6,446 bases of DNA from Pseudomonadota bacterium. Its GTDB lineage: Bacteria; Pseudomonadota; Alphaproteobacteria; Kiloniellales; J153. The stretch covers positions 1 through 6,446 of the forward strand of contig JACZWN010000186.1 of assembly GCA_022572105.1 (NCBI GenBank), given 5' to 3'. The notes beneath the pieces are model-generated. The model did not search any database. It was not told the DNA's origin and worked only from the letters and a program-made list of their open reading frames with translations. A program made the position numbers and the translations under genes. Of this stretch, positions 5,335 through 6,446 are shown piece after piece; within the stretch, counting starts at the first letter, position 1, and each line of letters begins with the position of its first letter.

Positions 5335-6384
5335 TCACGACCGCCGGGCGAGCGGCAGGTTGACCAGCAGGTTCTGCGGCTTGAGGCGCAGGACGCCCTC
5401 CGGGGTCATGGCCATGGCCAGATAGACCGGCCGGCCGGCGATCTCGCTCGCCGCCACGCTCGGGTCGGCGAACTCGAGCCGGAACAGGGCGAGCAGCCGC
5501 GCCAGGCGCGCCTCGCCGACCTCGACCCCGTTGTACAGGTCGTTGAGCAATGCGTTGCCCTCGGCATCCAGGCCGACGTGCCAAATCCACTTTTCGTCGG
5601 TGATCGTCTGCACCGGCTGGATCGAGACCGCGATCGCCAGGAAGTGCCCGACCCAGGCTTCGAGCACCCGGGTGAGCGCGTCCAGACCGGGCCCGGCGAA
5701 GCTCAGGTTGAGCACCGTGTCGTAGAGCTGGTCGCGCGACCAGTAGATGTCGGCATTGTCCTGGTCGAGCACGTCGAGCTGGACCGTGCGCAGCGGCGCC
5801 TGGGCCTCGACGATGAGCTGGCCGAGCGAGCTGAAGCCGCCGCTGGCCGCGTGCATCTCCACGGTCTCGGCATCGGCCGCCATGACGTGGCCGTCGTCGA
5901 TCGTTATCTTCTGCTCGCGGAACAGAAGCTCGCCGGCGCGCGCGCGCAGGCCGTCCTCGCAGCCGTCCAGGATTCCGCGCAGGATGACGTGGGCCATCTG
6001 GTCGATGAAGAGCGGCGGGATCGCAGTCGGGATCGCCGCGCCGGCCCCGGGGGGTTGGAGATCGGGGGGTCGGAGAAAGTTTTGCAGATAGCACTCCTCG
6101 ATGGTGCTGGCGGCGACCAGCCGATCGCGGAAATTCAGGACCAGGCGGTAGTTCTCCCGCGCGTCCGGGTCGGCGAGCCCGGCCAGCCGCTGGTCCGAGA
6201 CCGCCTCGCGCGGGTTGGCGGTCAGCGCCGCGTGCAGGGCGCGCTCGGCGGCGCAGGATTCGGCCACCGGGCGCATCTCCGGGCGCATGAGGTAGGCGCG
6301 CAGGAAATCGTCGCCGACCGCGAGGCGCCCCTCGGCCGTGCGCGTCAAGAGGTGATAGCCCGAGTCGCGCCAAAAGTCCGGCAT
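5335..6384 (-). CDS. DUF6352-like conserved protein of unknown function
   Basis: A 349-aa soluble protein with no signal peptide or membrane helix. I recognise its pattern (N-terminus MPDFWRDSGYHLL, ESCAAERALHAAL at 42-54, ADPDARENYRLVL at 71-83, LFIDQMAHVILR at 125-136, ETVEMHA at 173-179, LDVLDQDNADIYW at 203-215, LDAEGNALLNDLYNGVEV at 272-289, RLKPQNLLVNLPLA at 333-346) as the alphaproteobacterial family labelled DUF6352; this rests on memory. No biochemical role is known to me. There is no recognisable catalytic motif, although conserved acidic and Trp positions (W215, W266, W268) stand out. A Pro/Gly-rich segment (105-124) may separate two domains. The ATG at 6384 gives the expected family N-terminus; it has no SD and lies at the predicted transcription start. 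The gene is followed by the EamA transporter, probably in one operon. Confidence 0.88.
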   Translation of the reverse strand: MPDFWRDSGYHLLTRTAEGRLAVGDDFLRAYLMRPEMRPVAESCAAERALHAALTANPREAVSDQRLAGLADPDARENYRLVLNFRDRLVAASTIEECYLQNFLRPPDLQPPGAGAAIPTAIPPLFIDQMAHVILRGILDGCEDGLRARAGELLFREQKITIDDGHVMAADAETVEMHAASGGFSSLGQLIVEAQAPLRTVQLDVLDQDNADIYWSRDQLYDTVLNLSFAGPGLDALTRVLEAWVGHFLAIAVSIQPVQTITDEKWIWHVGLDAEGNALLNDLYNGVEVGEARLARLLALFRLEFADPSVAASEIAGRPVYLAMAMTPEGVLRLKPQNLLVNLPLARRS

Positions 6385-6391
6385 GGCGGCA

Positions 6392-6421
6392 TCTATAGGG
6401 GCTGTGGCGGCCCGCTGTCCA
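6392..6421 (-). promoter_or_regulatory. Candidate promoter giving a leaderless DUF6352-like mRNA
   Basis: On the minus strand TGGACA (plus 6416-6421, five of six to TTGACA) and TATAGA (plus 6392-6397, four of six) are 18 bp apart. The -10 ends seven bases before the ATG at 6384, so the predicted first transcribed base is at about 6385-6384. Absence of any SD before that ATG agrees with leaderless initiation. Confidence 0.55.
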
Positions 6422-6430
6422 GGGGCGCCG

Positions 6431-6446
6431 CGCCGGACGCCCGGCG
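6431..6446. repeat. GC hairpin at the right edge
   Basis: CGCCGG (6431-6436) and CCGGCG (6441-6446) form a perfect 6-bp stem with a 4-nt loop at the window end. It could be the start of a terminator or other structure belonging to a gene outside the window. In such GC-rich DNA short stems are common by chance. Confidence 0.3.

Noticed and set aside
5267..6373. A 368-codon alternative frame over the DUF6352-like gene, ending on the transporter start
   Set aside because: The translation is Arg/Pro/Ala-rich and unrelated to any family; the 349-aa frame has the conserved motifs. Only its last 17 codons, outside the real gene, were kept as a possible leader ORF.

Overview
This is a GC-rich bacterial window with four protein-coding genes, all on the minus strand and all tightly packed. 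The best indicator of origin is the class II ribonucleotide reductase. Its length (1236 aa), its N-terminal sequence and its TSCPD-type domain match the alphaproteobacterial NrdJ form. The DUF6352-like gene also recalls Rhodospirillales/Rhizobiales-type genomes. I infer an alphaproteobacterium but cannot name a genus.

Layout in the direction of transcription (high to low coordinates). At 6384-5335 is a 349-aa conserved protein that I recognise as DUF6352-like and whose function is unknown. Its promoter-like sequence ends only seven bases before the start codon, so its mRNA is probably leaderless. At 5270-4353 is a ten-helix EamA/DMT-family transporter. The junction between these two genes holds three tandem copies of a 17-bp unit, each carrying GGAG and GTGATG, so the Shine-Dalgarno/start module is repeated and creates nested mini-ORFs that end on the transporter start. 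After the transporter come four 10-bp GC repeats and a possible terminator (4278-4316).

The AT-richer stretch at about 4181-4260 looks like the nrdJ control region. A good NrdR box lies inside the 17-bp spacer of a sigma70-like promoter, and a weaker second box is centred 31 bp further on. A 5' UTR of about 170 nt then leads to nrdJ (4027-317), the adenosylcobalamin-dependent ribonucleotide reductase that makes dNTP precursors. I saw no B12-box riboswitch motif in that UTR.

An 11-bp perfect hairpin followed by a T-rich run (211-247) ends the nrdJ transcript. Behind it, a weak promoter precedes the start of a RidA/YjgF-family gene that runs off the left edge at position 1.

Functionally these appear to be three transcription units (DUF6352-EamA; nrdJ; RidA-like) rather than one pathway. 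I saw no CRISPR, tRNA, rRNA, insertion sequence or phage gene. The regulatory and initiation architecture between the genes is the most notable content; the genes themselves are mostly ordinary.
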